From assembly GCF_014297365.1 (NCBI RefSeq), contig NZ_JACOQD010000003.1, forward strand, positions 1-64,000: a stretch of 64,000 nt of DNA, given 5' to 3'. The DNA comes from Winogradskyella echinorum. GTDB taxonomy: Bacteria; Bacteroidota; Bacteroidia; Flavobacteriales; Flavobacteriaceae. How positions within the stretch are numbered: position 1 is the first letter of the stretch; each line of letters starts with the position of its first letter. Position numbers and translations under genes: made by a program. Below are positions 35,524-44,567 of this stretch, piece by piece. The notes beneath the pieces were generated by a model that saw only the letters and a list, made by a program, of their open reading frames with translations, ran no database searches and was not told the DNA's origin.

Positions 35524-36672
35524 ATGAAACTTGTCCGTATTTTATTTTTATTTACTATTATCTTAAACAGTTGCAAAGAAGGTCCTGACCTCACAAGAAC
35601 TCTACCTCCAACTATAAATAAAGATGTTAAACTTAACTATGCTAAGGGTTTTCGAATTGAGATATCTGATCATAGCAAAACTATAGAAATAACAAGCGCA
35701 TGGCCTGAAGCAGAACAGAAATTCACCTATTTGCTGCTTACTAAAGAACAAGCGTCTAAAATAACTTATAATAAAGATGATTATGATGCTGTAATAGTTA
35801 CACCTATTACAAAAACGGTAGTAACTTCAACCACACATATTCCTGCTTTAGAACTTTTAGGTGTAGAACAAACTTTAGTGGGATTTCCCGGATCCGATTA
35901 TATTTCTTCAGAAAAAACTAGAAAGCTAATTGATAATGGCAAAGTAAGAGAACTAGGTAAAAACGAAGGCATTAATACCGAAGTGCTTTTAGAATTAAAT
36001 CCAGATGTAGTGATTGGCTTTGGTGTTGACGGAGTCAACAAAACGTTTGAAACTATTAAAAAAGCCAGAATACCAGTAATTTATAATGGAGATTGGGTAG
36101 AATCTTCAGCTTTGGCAAAGGCAGAATGGATTAAATTCTTTGGTGTCCTTTTTAATAAAGAGAAAGAAGCAGATTCTATTTTTAATACCATTGAAAAAGA
36201 ATATTTAGCTGCAAAAGAAATAGCCAAACAAGCCAAAACGCAGCCAACAATTTTAAGTGGAGCTATGCACAAAGATGTATGGTATTTGCCAAATGGCTCT
36301 AGTCCTGAAGCACAATTTCTAAAAGATGCTAATGTTAATTACCTATGGAGTGAGACCACAGGAAATGGAAGCTTAGCTTTGAGTTTTGAAGCCGTTTTAG
36401 ACAAGGCAAAAGACGCTGATTTATGGTTAAGCCCTTCCTATTATAGCAGCTTTGAGCAGTTAGAACAGACTAATGCGCTTTATTCAAATTTTGAAGCTTT
36501 CAAAAAACGAAATATTTATACATTTTCGAATACAACTGGTAAAACAGGTGGAGTTTTATATTACGAATTAGGTACTGCAAGACCCGATTTAGTTTTAAAG
36601 GATCTAATTAAAATTTGCCATCCGGAGTTGTTAGAAAATTATACACCTTACTTTTTTAAAAGGCTCAAATAG
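35524..36672 (+). CDS. ABC transporter substrate-binding lipoprotein, BtuF-like
   Basis: A 382-residue lipoprotein (lipobox LNSC, Cys17). The body is a cobalamin/siderophore-type (class III) binding protein: YDAVIVTPITKTVVTSTTHI, LLGVEQTLVGFPG, LELNPDVVIGFGVD and a long helix linking two lobes. It delivers substrate to the permease encoded next. The neighbouring riboswitch makes a corrinoid the most likely ligand; a siderophore cannot be excluded by sequence alone. Confidence 0.88.
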   Translation: MKLVRILFLFTIILNSCKEGPDLTRTLPPTINKDVKLNYAKGFRIEISDHSKTIEITSAWPEAEQKFTYLLLTKEQASKITYNKDDYDAVIVTPITKTVVTSTTHIPALELLGVEQTLVGFPGSDYISSEKTRKLIDNGKVRELGKNEGINTEVLLELNPDVVIGFGVDGVNKTFETIKKARIPVIYNGDWVESSALAKAEWIKFFGVLFNKEKEADSIFNTIEKEYLAAKEIAKQAKTQPTILSGAMHKDVWYLPNGSSPEAQFLKDANVNYLWSETTGNGSLALSFEAVLDKAKDADLWLSPSYYSSFEQLEQTNALYSNFEAFKKRNIYTFSNTTGKTGGVLYYELGTARPDLVLKDLIKICHPELLENYTPYFFKRLK

Positions 36673-36674
36673 AT

Positions 36675-36760
36675 TAGTATCAATCAGTACGCAGTGAAGC
36701 ATCTTTTTTATCTAAATTTGTAATGTAGCTTAAGATTCCTCGTTCCTCGGAATGACATAA
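36675..36760. repeat. Dispersed intergenic repeat
   Basis: On the minus strand it reads GTCATTCCGAGGAACGAGG, AATCTTAAG, and, further on, AAAGATGCTTCACTGCGTACT. This type of GTCATTC...GAATCT sequence with a dyad is common in Bacteroidetes intergenic spaces. The second half matches 20080-20100 in inverted orientation. It lies between the BtuF and BtuC genes of an otherwise tight operon. Confidence 0.6.
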
Positions 36761-36765
36761 AACTA

Positions 36766-37794
36766 TTGAACAACCAAAAAACATATCGCTCTCAATTCTT
36801 ATTACTAATAGTAGTTTTATTATTCTGCTTTGTTGTTAACATTAGCTTAGGATCAGTTAGCATTCCTTTAAAAAGTATTTTCGGTAGTCTTTTCGGAACT
36901 ATTGACAATTCGACTTGGCAAATTATTGTAACTGATTTTAGATTACCAAAAGCAATTACAGCAATTTTAGTGGGTTCTGGACTGGGAATATCTGGTCTTT
37001 TAATGCAAACCCTTTTTAGAAACCCATTGGCTGGACCTTTTGTTTTAGGCATTAGCTCTGGAGCAAGTTTGGGCGTAGCTTTAGTTATTTTAGGTTCTGG
37101 ATTATTTGGTAGCTTATTCGCAACAGCTTTAATTTCTAAATGGAGCATTGTTATTGCGGGAAGCTTAGGAAGTTTTTTAGTGTTGTTGGCAGTTTTAGCA
37201 GTTTCGAGCAAAGTAAGAGATACTATGGCTATACTGATAATTGGTTTAATGTTTGGCAGTATAACTGCTGCTGTTGTCAGTGTACTCTCCTATTTTAGTT
37301 CTGCAGAACAATTGCAACAATATATTTTTTGGGGATTTGGAAGTTTGAGCAATTTGTCTTGGGAAGAGTTATTGATTTTCTTCGGAATATATGCTATTGG
37401 AATTATTCTTAGTATAGCTTCAATAAAAAGCCTCAATAGTCTTTTGCTTGGAGATAATTACGCGAAAAGTTTAGGTTTAAATTTGAAACAAAGTCGATTA
37501 ATCATCATTATAGCTACAAGTTTAATTGCAGGAACTATAACCGCTTTTGCTGGACCAATTGCATTTATAGGATTAGCTATTCCGCATTTAACACGACAGA
37601 TTTTCAAAACTTCGAACCACAAAGTGTTATTACCTGCTGTATTTTTATTTGGTGCTATAGTTATGCTAATATGCGATAGTATTGCGCAAGTACCTGCTAG
37701 TGATTACACCTTACCAATAAATGCTATAACCGCTTTAGTTGGTGCACCTGTTGTGATTTGGCTATTGGTTAGACAACGTAAAATGATGTTTTAA
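36766..37794 (+). CDS. FecCD-type ABC permease, BtuC-like
   Basis: A 342-residue inner-membrane permease with about ten helices. Family marks: LRLPKAITAILVGSGLGISG in the variant DFRLPKAITAILVG, LMQTLFRNPLAGPFVLGISSGA, and the C-terminal AFAGPIAFIGLAIPHLTR. It starts at TTG at 36766; no ATG gives the conserved N-terminus. Its stop abuts the ATG of the ATPase gene. It forms the membrane channel of the predicted cobalamin importer. Confidence 0.9.
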   Translation: MNNQKTYRSQFLLLIVVLLFCFVVNISLGSVSIPLKSIFGSLFGTIDNSTWQIIVTDFRLPKAITAILVGSGLGISGLLMQTLFRNPLAGPFVLGISSGASLGVALVILGSGLFGSLFATALISKWSIVIAGSLGSFLVLLAVLAVSSKVRDTMAILIIGLMFGSITAAVVSVLSYFSSAEQLQQYIFWGFGSLSNLSWEELLIFFGIYAIGIILSIASIKSLNSLLLGDNYAKSLGLNLKQSRLIIIIATSLIAGTITAFAGPIAFIGLAIPHLTRQIFKTSNHKVLLPAVFLFGAIVMLICDSIAQVPASDYTLPINAITALVGAPVVIWLLVRQRKMMF

Positions 37795-38586
37795 ATGAAA
37801 AGAGAAACATCACATATTATCCTTAAAGCAGAACAACTTTCAATTGGCTACAAAACCAAGAAAGCCGAAACTATCATTGCTTCGAACATAAACTTCGAAT
37901 TACAAAAAGGACAATTGATTGGGTTAGTTGGTGCTAATGGTATCGGAAAATCGACACTGTTACGAACGCTAATAAAAGTCCAACCTGCTTTATCTGGACG
38001 TGTTTTTTTAAATGACAAAGATTTAAAAACCACTTCAACTTTAGAATTAGCAAAGCAACTCAGTATTGTATTAACTGAGCCTTTAATTTCTAAAAATCTT
38101 TCGGTTTTTGAGTTAGTTGCCTTAGGAAGACATCCGTATACTAATTGGGTTGGTAATCTTACCGATAGCGATAATGCTATTATTGAGTCGTCTTTAGAAC
38201 AAGTAAATATATTAGATCTAAAAGCAAAAAGATGCTTCGAACTTAGTGATGGACAACTCCAAAAAGCAATGATAGCACGCGCTCTAGCACAAGATACAGA
38301 TATTATTGTTTTAGATGAGCCAACTACGCATCTCGATATGTATCATAAGGCTTACATTTTAAAATTGCTTCAAAAACTGACTAAAGAAACCGGTAAAACT
38401 ATTCTGTTTTCTTCACACGAAATTGATTTGGCCATTCAACTTTGCGACACTATGATTGTTATGTCTAAAGACACTATAGTTTGCGACCAGCCTTGCCGTT
38501 TAATTTCTGATGGTGTATTTGAATCCCTTTTCCCAAAAGATTTGATTGTTTTCGATGATAAATCAGGAAGTTTTAAGGTAACATAA
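37795..38586 (+). CDS. ABC transporter ATP-binding protein, BtuD/FecE-like
   Basis: A 263-residue ATPase. Walker A is GANGIGKST at 46-54, the signature is ELSDGQLQKAMIARAL, and Walker B is IIVLDEPTTHLDM, with a switch His in SSHEIDLA. The signature reads LSDGQ instead of LSGGQ, as in many FecE/BtuD proteins. Start codon immediately follows the permease stop. With the lipoprotein and permease it completes an importer of the cobalamin/Fe-siderophore class. Confidence 0.92.
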   Translation: MKRETSHIILKAEQLSIGYKTKKAETIIASNINFELQKGQLIGLVGANGIGKSTLLRTLIKVQPALSGRVFLNDKDLKTTSTLELAKQLSIVLTEPLISKNLSVFELVALGRHPYTNWVGNLTDSDNAIIESSLEQVNILDLKAKRCFELSDGQLQKAMIARALAQDTDIIVLDEPTTHLDMYHKAYILKLLQKLTKETGKTILFSSHEIDLAIQLCDTMIVMSKDTIVCDQPCRLISDGVFESLFPKDLIVFDDKSGSFKVT

Positions 38587-38696
38587 AACATTAAGTTGTT
38601 ACTCTAATCTACTGATAATGAAATTCTATTTTAATTTCTACGTCAAAACGACTACCTTACTTCATTGAAAATATACCTAATACAAATTTTACAAAA

Positions 38697-41600
38697 ATGA
38701 AGTTTCACCGATTTGTAGTAATTCTATTGTTACAACTTACTGGTTGTAACTTTTTACATTCGCAAATTGATATTTCAGACTTAGACAACCTAACCCATTA
38801 TAGTATTGAGGATGGGCTATCTTCAAATTCTGTTGTTGATATAGTTGAAGATAAATATGGATTTATATGGATTGCTAATGGTAAAAGTGTTACTCGTTTT
38901 GATGGCAATCATTTTGCAAATTACAACTCTTTTATTGCCAATGATTCTTTACAAAAATTTGGAAACGTAAATGCGCTTTCTTTTGACAAATCAGGCGAAA
39001 AGATATTCATTGGGACCGCATTAGGTATTTTTTATTCGTCATTAAAAAATATTCAATTTAAACCTATAAGTCAATTAGTACCATCTGTAAACTTACCTAT
39101 AAAGCGAATTTCGAGCATATTATTTGATGATAAGGAAACCTGTTGGGCTTCTACTTTTGGATATGGCTTAGTAAAAATTGACATTAGAAATAACACTTTC
39201 GAAAGTTTTCGTCTTAACAACCCAACTCAAGAGAATAATGCTTGGATAAATAGCATACGTTCTATGGCTAAAGACCTAAATGATAATACTATATTATGGT
39301 TAGCTTCTAGTGGTGGTCTAATTCGTTTTAACACTACTTCAAAAACTTATAAAGTATTTGTTTTTAATGATAATGTTGACTTGCCTCAAAATCGAATTCG
39401 TGAAATTGCAGCCACAAAAAACAATATATATCTTGGAACTTGGCAAGAAGGTTTAGTTGTGTTTAATTTAGAAACTCAACAATTTAATCAACCTTTAAAA
39501 AACACATTTCCTAATTCTCATTTGCTCATATTAGAACTCTTTAAAAGTAATGATCAAAATTTATGGGTTACGTCAACAGATGGTTTAATACAGTTTAACA
39601 CAGCAACAAATGCTATAGAAAAAGTAGCCATTAACAACGCTTCAAAGAGTAATATTAAGGGTGTTAAGTTTATAGATTCTAATGGAATTATTTGGTTTGG
39701 TTACGGCAAAGGGCTGTTTAAATACAACCCGTCAAACTCTCAAAATAAGTTTATTCTACTTGAAGATAGAACTAATTTAGAAAACCCCTTTCTTATTGAA
39801 AAAATGTTGTTTTTAAAAGACTATTTATATGTCATAGGCCATAATGGTTCTGGCTTATACAAAATCAATTTAAATGACTTTTCTTTTGAAACTATACAAA
39901 TTACAGAACGAGAAATTGATAATTACAACTTACGAGATATGGTAATTATGGATGAAGAAAACCTGCTTATTGCCTCTTATGAAAAATTATATATTTTCAA
40001 TACAAATACTCAAAAATGTAAATTATCTCCACTTCAATTAAATCATCCCTCTTCTTCAATACAAAGTATTGTTAAAGATAAAAACAATAGATTTTGGGTT
40101 GGAGCAAGACGAAATGGCCTTACCTCTCTGGACTTTAACAGTAATACAATTAAAAATTATAAAGAAGAGTTTAATACTTATAAAGAAGGAAATCATGTAT
40201 GGATAAACAGCTTATATATAGATAGTAAAAATAAACTTTGGATAGCAAAAGGTACCGAAAGTGTAATGAACTTAGATGATTTAAAAATTTCACTTTTAAA
40301 TCCAAAAGATTCTGTTCCATCTTATCATGATGCCAGCAATTTTCTCGAAGATAAAAAAGGACGTGTTTGGGTTGCTGGTTATGACAATGGTTTAGGTTAT
40401 ACCAATTTTAAAGATTTTAAAAAAGGGATACAAAACCAAATGGATGGGTATTTTGCAGGAATTTATAAGTATAACGATAGTATAATGTTTACCATAGGAA
40501 AAGGATTTCTGGGTAAATACAACATAAATAATAATACACATACCATTATAAATATTAATAATAACGAGCAATATATAACTGGCCCAGTTATTAGAAAAAA
40601 TACAGAAGAATATATCGTTGGTAGTAGAAATGGTATCTTAATTCATAAATCAGAAAATCAAAAATCAAGCTCACATACACCAAAACCCTATGTTAGAAAA
40701 ATAACAGGAAATGGTAAAACTTATTACGAAAATAATAGTTTAGAAAATCAAGAATTAATTTTTGAAAGTGGTACAACCAACTTAGTAATTAATCTCAGTG
40801 CGTTAGACTTTGAACTACCTGAGCAATCAAACTACTCTTATAAACTGGGTGAAGATTGGATAGATTTGGTTACAAATAAAGAAATAAATATTACCAATTT
40901 AACACAAGGCAAATATGATTTTAAAATTAAGGCTTGTAATAATTTTGGTGAGTGTAATGAGGTTAACTATAACTTTACTGTACGTGCACCATGGTATAAA
41001 TCTTGGCTCGCCTATTTAATATACAGCATTCTACTAATTACAATTGCTTGGTTACTTTATAGATTTAATCTAGACAAAAAACTAGCAGTAGCAGAAAAGC
41101 AAAAAGCAATAGAGTTCGATGAATTAAAAACAAGAATGTATGCCAATATATCTCACGAATTTAGAACACCTCTAACACTGATAAATGGATTATCTAAAGT
41201 ACTTATTGAAGAAAACAGTAATAACAAAAACACCGAAAAGCTAAAAGGAATACATCGTAGTGGAGATCAATTACTAAAACTCGTTAATCAAATATTAGGG
41301 TTAGTGTCCTTTGATGCTGGTAAAGTAAAAGCAAATTATAAAAATGGCGATATCATTGCGTTTATAAAACAATGCGTGTCATATTATAAGTTTCATTCAG
41401 ATTCTAAACAACAACAACTTACATTCTCTTCAACAATTGAGTCGTTAAAAATGGATTTTGATGATGATAAATTACAGAAAATAATAAATAACGTATTATC
41501 TAATGCCATAAAGTTTACACCCGAAAAAGGTAAAATTAATGTTGAAATTGATAAGAGTAATCAAAATTTAATACTCAAAATTTCAGATTCGGGAAAAGGT

Positions 41601-42644
41601 ATTGATCGTAAACATTTACCACATATTTTTAATCGTTATTATAAAACATCTGAAGATAATATTGATGTTGGAAATGGAATTGGAATGGCACTTACCAAAG
41701 AACTCGTTAATCTCTTAAAAGGGAAAATTGATGTAGAGAGCGAAATTAATAAAGGAACGACCTTTACGATACAACTGCCAATTAAAAACACGATAAATGC
41801 TACTGCAGAATTGGTATATCAAATTCCGTTTGCAGCAAATACTAATACAACTAAAAGTGTTGAATCAGTAACAGCAGAAAACATAGAATTACACACAATA
41901 TTGCTTGTTGAAGACAATAAAGAAATAAGAAATTATGTCAGCTTATTACTAGGGCATATTTATAATATTATTACGGCTAAAGATGGTGTAGAAGGCTTAA
42001 AAATTGCAAAAAACAAAACTATTGATTTTATTATCAGCGATATAATGATGCCAAAAATGGATGGCTTTGAGTTTTGTAAACACATTAAAAACGATGTAAA
42101 TACTTCTCACATCCCTTTTATAATCATAAGTGCAAAAACAGCCCAAGAAGATAAAATAAAAGGCTATGAGTTAGGAATAGATGCTTATCTCTTTAAGCCT
42201 TTTGATAAGGATGAATTATTACTTATTATTAAAAATTTACTCCAGAAAAAACAGGAACAGGTTAATTACTTTAAAAAGCTTTTACTACTAAAAGAAAGTC
42301 CAAAAAATACAACTACAAATCAATTAGATATAGATTTGATACAAAATCTTCAAAAATATGTTTTAGACAAAAACATAAAATTATCTATTGATCAATTAGC
42401 AAAAACACTTGGTACAAGCCGCACACAATTGCATAGAAAAATTAAGGCATTAACCAGTATGTCTGTTACAAATTACATCAATCATATCCGCATAGAGAAA
42501 GCTAAATATTTATTAGTAACTACTGAACTCAACAGTAATGAAATTGCTTATGAAGTTGGGTTTGAATCTTCGACTTATTTCTCTAGAGTTTTCAAAAAAG
42601 AGCTAGGAATGACACCTATTACATTTCGTAATAACCACGTGTAA
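38697..42644 (+). CDS. Hybrid two-component system (HTCS) sensor/regulator
   Basis: A 1315-residue single-protein signalling system. Signal peptide; periplasmic two-component-regulator beta-propeller (about 30-670, repeats such as FIWIANGKSVTRFDG, ILWLASSGGLIRF, LWIAKGTE); Y_Y_Y domain (about 690-765); one transmembrane helix near 770-790; HisKA with ISHEFRTPLTLI (His near 819); HATPase with NNVLSNAIKFTP and GNGIGMALTKELV; receiver with LLVEDNKE and ISDIMMPKMDG (Asp near 1115); C-terminal AraC-type HTH (GTSRTQLHRKIKAL, EIAYEVGFESSTYFSRVFKK). HTCS usually control glycan loci. Here no SusCD or glycosidase genes are near; the next genes encode a cytochrome and DsrE-like proteins. Confidence 0.95.
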   Translation: MKFHRFVVILLLQLTGCNFLHSQIDISDLDNLTHYSIEDGLSSNSVVDIVEDKYGFIWIANGKSVTRFDGNHFANYNSFIANDSLQKFGNVNALSFDKSGEKIFIGTALGIFYSSLKNIQFKPISQLVPSVNLPIKRISSILFDDKETCWASTFGYGLVKIDIRNNTFESFRLNNPTQENNAWINSIRSMAKDLNDNTILWLASSGGLIRFNTTSKTYKVFVFNDNVDLPQNRIREIAATKNNIYLGTWQEGLVVFNLETQQFNQPLKNTFPNSHLLILELFKSNDQNLWVTSTDGLIQFNTATNAIEKVAINNASKSNIKGVKFIDSNGIIWFGYGKGLFKYNPSNSQNKFILLEDRTNLENPFLIEKMLFLKDYLYVIGHNGSGLYKINLNDFSFETIQITEREIDNYNLRDMVIMDEENLLIASYEKLYIFNTNTQKCKLSPLQLNHPSSSIQSIVKDKNNRFWVGARRNGLTSLDFNSNTIKNYKEEFNTYKEGNHVWINSLYIDSKNKLWIAKGTESVMNLDDLKISLLNPKDSVPSYHDASNFLEDKKGRVWVAGYDNGLGYTNFKDFKKGIQNQMDGYFAGIYKYNDSIMFTIGKGFLGKYNINNNTHTIININNNEQYITGPVIRKNTEEYIVGSRNGILIHKSENQKSSSHTPKPYVRKITGNGKTYYENNSLENQELIFESGTTNLVINLSALDFELPEQSNYSYKLGEDWIDLVTNKEINITNLTQGKYDFKIKACNNFGECNEVNYNFTVRAPWYKSWLAYLIYSILLITIAWLLYRFNLDKKLAVAEKQKAIEFDELKTRMYANISHEFRTPLTLINGLSKVLIEENSNNKNTEKLKGIHRSGDQLLKLVNQILGLVSFDAGKVKANYKNGDIIAFIKQCVSYYKFHSDSKQQQLTFSSTIESLKMDFDDDKLQKIINNVLSNAIKFTPEKGKINVEIDKSNQNLILKISDSGKGIDRKHLPHIFNRYYKTSEDNIDVGNGIGMALTKELVNLLKGKIDVESEINKGTTFTIQLPIKNTINATAELVYQIPFAANTNTTKSVESVTAENIELHTILLVEDNKEIRNYVSLLLGHIYNIITAKDGVEGLKIAKNKTIDFIISDIMMPKMDGFEFCKHIKNDVNTSHIPFIIISAKTAQEDKIKGYELGIDAYLFKPFDKDELLLIIKNLLQKKQEQVNYFKKLLLLKESPKNTTTNQLDIDLIQNLQKYVLDKNIKLSIDQLAKTLGTSRTQLHRKIKALTSMSVTNYINHIRIEKAKYLLVTTELNSNEIAYEVGFESSTYFSRVFKKELGMTPITFRNNHV

Positions 42645-42667
42645 TACCTATTTCTATTAGTTTGGAA

Positions 42668-42694
42668 CAATGTTTCATTCTTTTGAAACAATTG
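42668..42694. promoter_or_regulatory. Inverted repeat downstream of HTCS, upstream of the cytochrome gene
   Basis: CAATGTTTC (42668-42676) and GAAACAATTG (42685-42694) form a dyad; TGTTTC/GAAACA is perfect with an 8-base gap. It has no T run, so it is more likely an operator than a terminator. Confidence 0.4.
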
Positions 42695-42802
42695 TGCAAT
42701 ACTTCTTTAACTATCACTAATACATTTGTCTCACACTGGCAGAAATTCCCCTAAAAACTCCCTATAATAACTGCATATGATTAATAATAAATCAAATGTT
42801 TT

Positions 42803-42817
42803 GTGCTTAATAAGCAC
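42803..42817. promoter_or_regulatory. Perfect 15-bp palindrome just before the cytochrome gene
   Basis: GTGCTTA - A - TAAGCAC, eight bases before the ATG at 42826 and overlapping a promoter-like TTTTG. A perfect dyad this close to the start codon suggests a repressor operator or a translation-control hairpin. Confidence 0.5.
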
Positions 42818-42825
42818 CATATATT

Positions 42826-43863
42826 ATGGAAGATGATATTTTAATTTTAATAAAAAAAATACTTAACCAAATCGTTGTCACTTCTAGCTTAATGGTACTA
42901 GTTGGGTTATTTATTTTACTGTATTATTTTAATGTTTTTTCAAAAGATACAATTTCTCCTTATGAAATTTCACTCGGCCCTATTTCATCTCAGTATGATG
43001 TTTCTTTATTAGATAATTCTAAAGAAAATGAAGCTATAAAATTTGGGCATCAACTTTTTATCCAAACACCAAAATATATCGGTCCCGAAAACGAAGATTC
43101 AAATTTAGCTTATTCGGGCAATAGGTTAGCCTGTAATAATTGTCACTTACAATCTGGCACAAAACCTTACTCTGCACCACTAATTGGTATTATAAATAGA
43201 TTTCCTCAGTATAGAGGTAGAGAAAATAAAATAGGAAGTATTGAAAAACGTATTAACGGTTGTATGGAGCGAAGTCTTAATGGCAGAACGATGCCTCCTA
43301 ATTCAAAAGAAATGAAAGCTATTGTTGCTTACCTCACATGGTTAAGCCGATTTTCTCCTGAAGACGGAAAAGTAACTGGGCAAGGGTTTGTAAAAATACA
43401 AATACCAGATAGAGCTGTTGATTTAAAAAAAGGACAACAAGTTTTTGAGTTAAATTGTATTGTCTGTCATGGTAAAAATGGGCAGGGAGTCAGAACTTTA
43501 GGCAGCTACACTTATAAATATCCACCACTTTGGGGTGAAGATTCTTATAATAATGGAGCAGGAATGACACGCGTAATTACAGCTGCACAATTTATAAAAG
43601 CCAATATGCCTTATGGCACCACTTATGAAGCTCCCAAATTAACTGATGAAGAAGCTTACGATGTTGCAGGTTATATAAATCGTCAAAAACGACCTTCGAA
43701 ACCTAATTCAGAATATGATTTTCCGGATCTCACCAGAAAACCTGTATCTACACCATATCCACCATATATAGATTCATTTTCAGTGACACAACATCAACTA
43801 GGTCCCTTTCAACCGATTATGGCTTTTTATGAGCAAAAATATAACATGATTAAAACCAAATAA
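42826..43863 (+). CDS. TsdA-like dihaem c-type cytochrome
   Basis: A 345-residue protein with an N-terminal membrane anchor (about 15-35). Two haem c sites: CNNCH at 103-107 and CIVCH at 211-215. In the first domain, RINGCMERSLNGR (Cys146) matches the position where thiosulfate dehydrogenase TsdA and SoxA have a cysteine that ligates haem iron. AVDLKKGQQVFELNC opens the second cytochrome domain. The most likely activity is thiosulfate to tetrathionate conversion (either direction) or a related sulfur-redox step in the periplasm. It starts a cluster with a Tat-exported protein and a DsrE-like protein, one base to a few bases apart. Confidence 0.82.
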   Translation: MEDDILILIKKILNQIVVTSSLMVLVGLFILLYYFNVFSKDTISPYEISLGPISSQYDVSLLDNSKENEAIKFGHQLFIQTPKYIGPENEDSNLAYSGNRLACNNCHLQSGTKPYSAPLIGIINRFPQYRGRENKIGSIEKRINGCMERSLNGRTMPPNSKEMKAIVAYLTWLSRFSPEDGKVTGQGFVKIQIPDRAVDLKKGQQVFELNCIVCHGKNGQGVRTLGSYTYKYPPLWGEDSYNNGAGMTRVITAAQFIKANMPYGTTYEAPKLTDEEAYDVAGYINRQKRPSKPNSEYDFPDLTRKPVSTPYPPYIDSFSVTQHQLGPFQPIMAFYEQKYNMIKTK

Positions 43864-43864
43864 T

Positions 43865-44545
43865 ATGAAAACAAAAAACAAAAACTCTAGACGTAAATTT
43901 ATTGGAGCTCTTGCATTAGGCGCTACTGCAAGTACATTAGGTGTACTTACAAATCCTATTTACGCTAAATCCGCAAAGGCCATTGAAATAGAATTTAATG
44001 ATTCAGAAAAGTGGTTTAAAAAAATTAAAGGAAGTCACCGAATAGTATATGACGGATCTACACCACATGATGGTTTCCCGATTATTTGGAACTGGGCCTA
44101 TTATCTATCAAATAATGAAACAGGTACAGCAGATAAAGATATGACTGCAATGACTGTTTTAAGGCATAGTGCTCTAGGCTTAGCTCTCGAAGATAGATTA
44201 TGGAAAAAGTACAACCTTGGAGTAGTGTTTAATGTAACTGATAATTCTACAGGTAAACCATCGCTTAGAAATCCATATTACGAGCCTAAAGATGGAGATT
44301 TTCCATTACCAATTATAGATGGAATTAAACGATTACAAGAACGTGGTGCTATGTTTTGTGCGTGCGACTTAGCAACAAAGGTTTATAGTAATGCTGTAGC
44401 TCAGCAAATGAATTTGGATCCTGCTGAAGTATACGAAGACTGGGTAAGTGGTATTCTTCCAGGAATTCAACCAGTTCCATCAGGAGTTTGGGCACTTGGC
44501 AGAGCACAAGAAAATGGCTGTGGCTACATCTTTGCTGGAGAATAA
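43865..44545 (+). CDS. Tat-exported DsrE-like protein of unknown function
   Basis: A 226-residue protein with a twin-arginine signal (SRRKFIGALALGATAS at about 8-23). The mature part includes HRIVYDGSTPHDGFPIIWNW, MTAMTVLRHSALGLALEDRL and GAMFCACDLATKVYSNAVAQ (Cys in FCACDLA), resembling secreted DsrE/DsrF-like proteins seen next to cytochromes. It ends in IQPVPSGVWALGRAQENGCG. Tat export suggests folding or cofactor insertion in the cytosol. It starts one base after the cytochrome stop. Confidence 0.7.
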   Translation: MKTKNKNSRRKFIGALALGATASTLGVLTNPIYAKSAKAIEIEFNDSEKWFKKIKGSHRIVYDGSTPHDGFPIIWNWAYYLSNNETGTADKDMTAMTVLRHSALGLALEDRLWKKYNLGVVFNVTDNSTGKPSLRNPYYEPKDGDFPLPIIDGIKRLQERGAMFCACDLATKVYSNAVAQQMNLDPAEVYEDWVSGILPGIQPVPSGVWALGRAQENGCGYIFAGE

Positions 44546-44567
44546 TTAATTTTTAAATAAAAATTTT

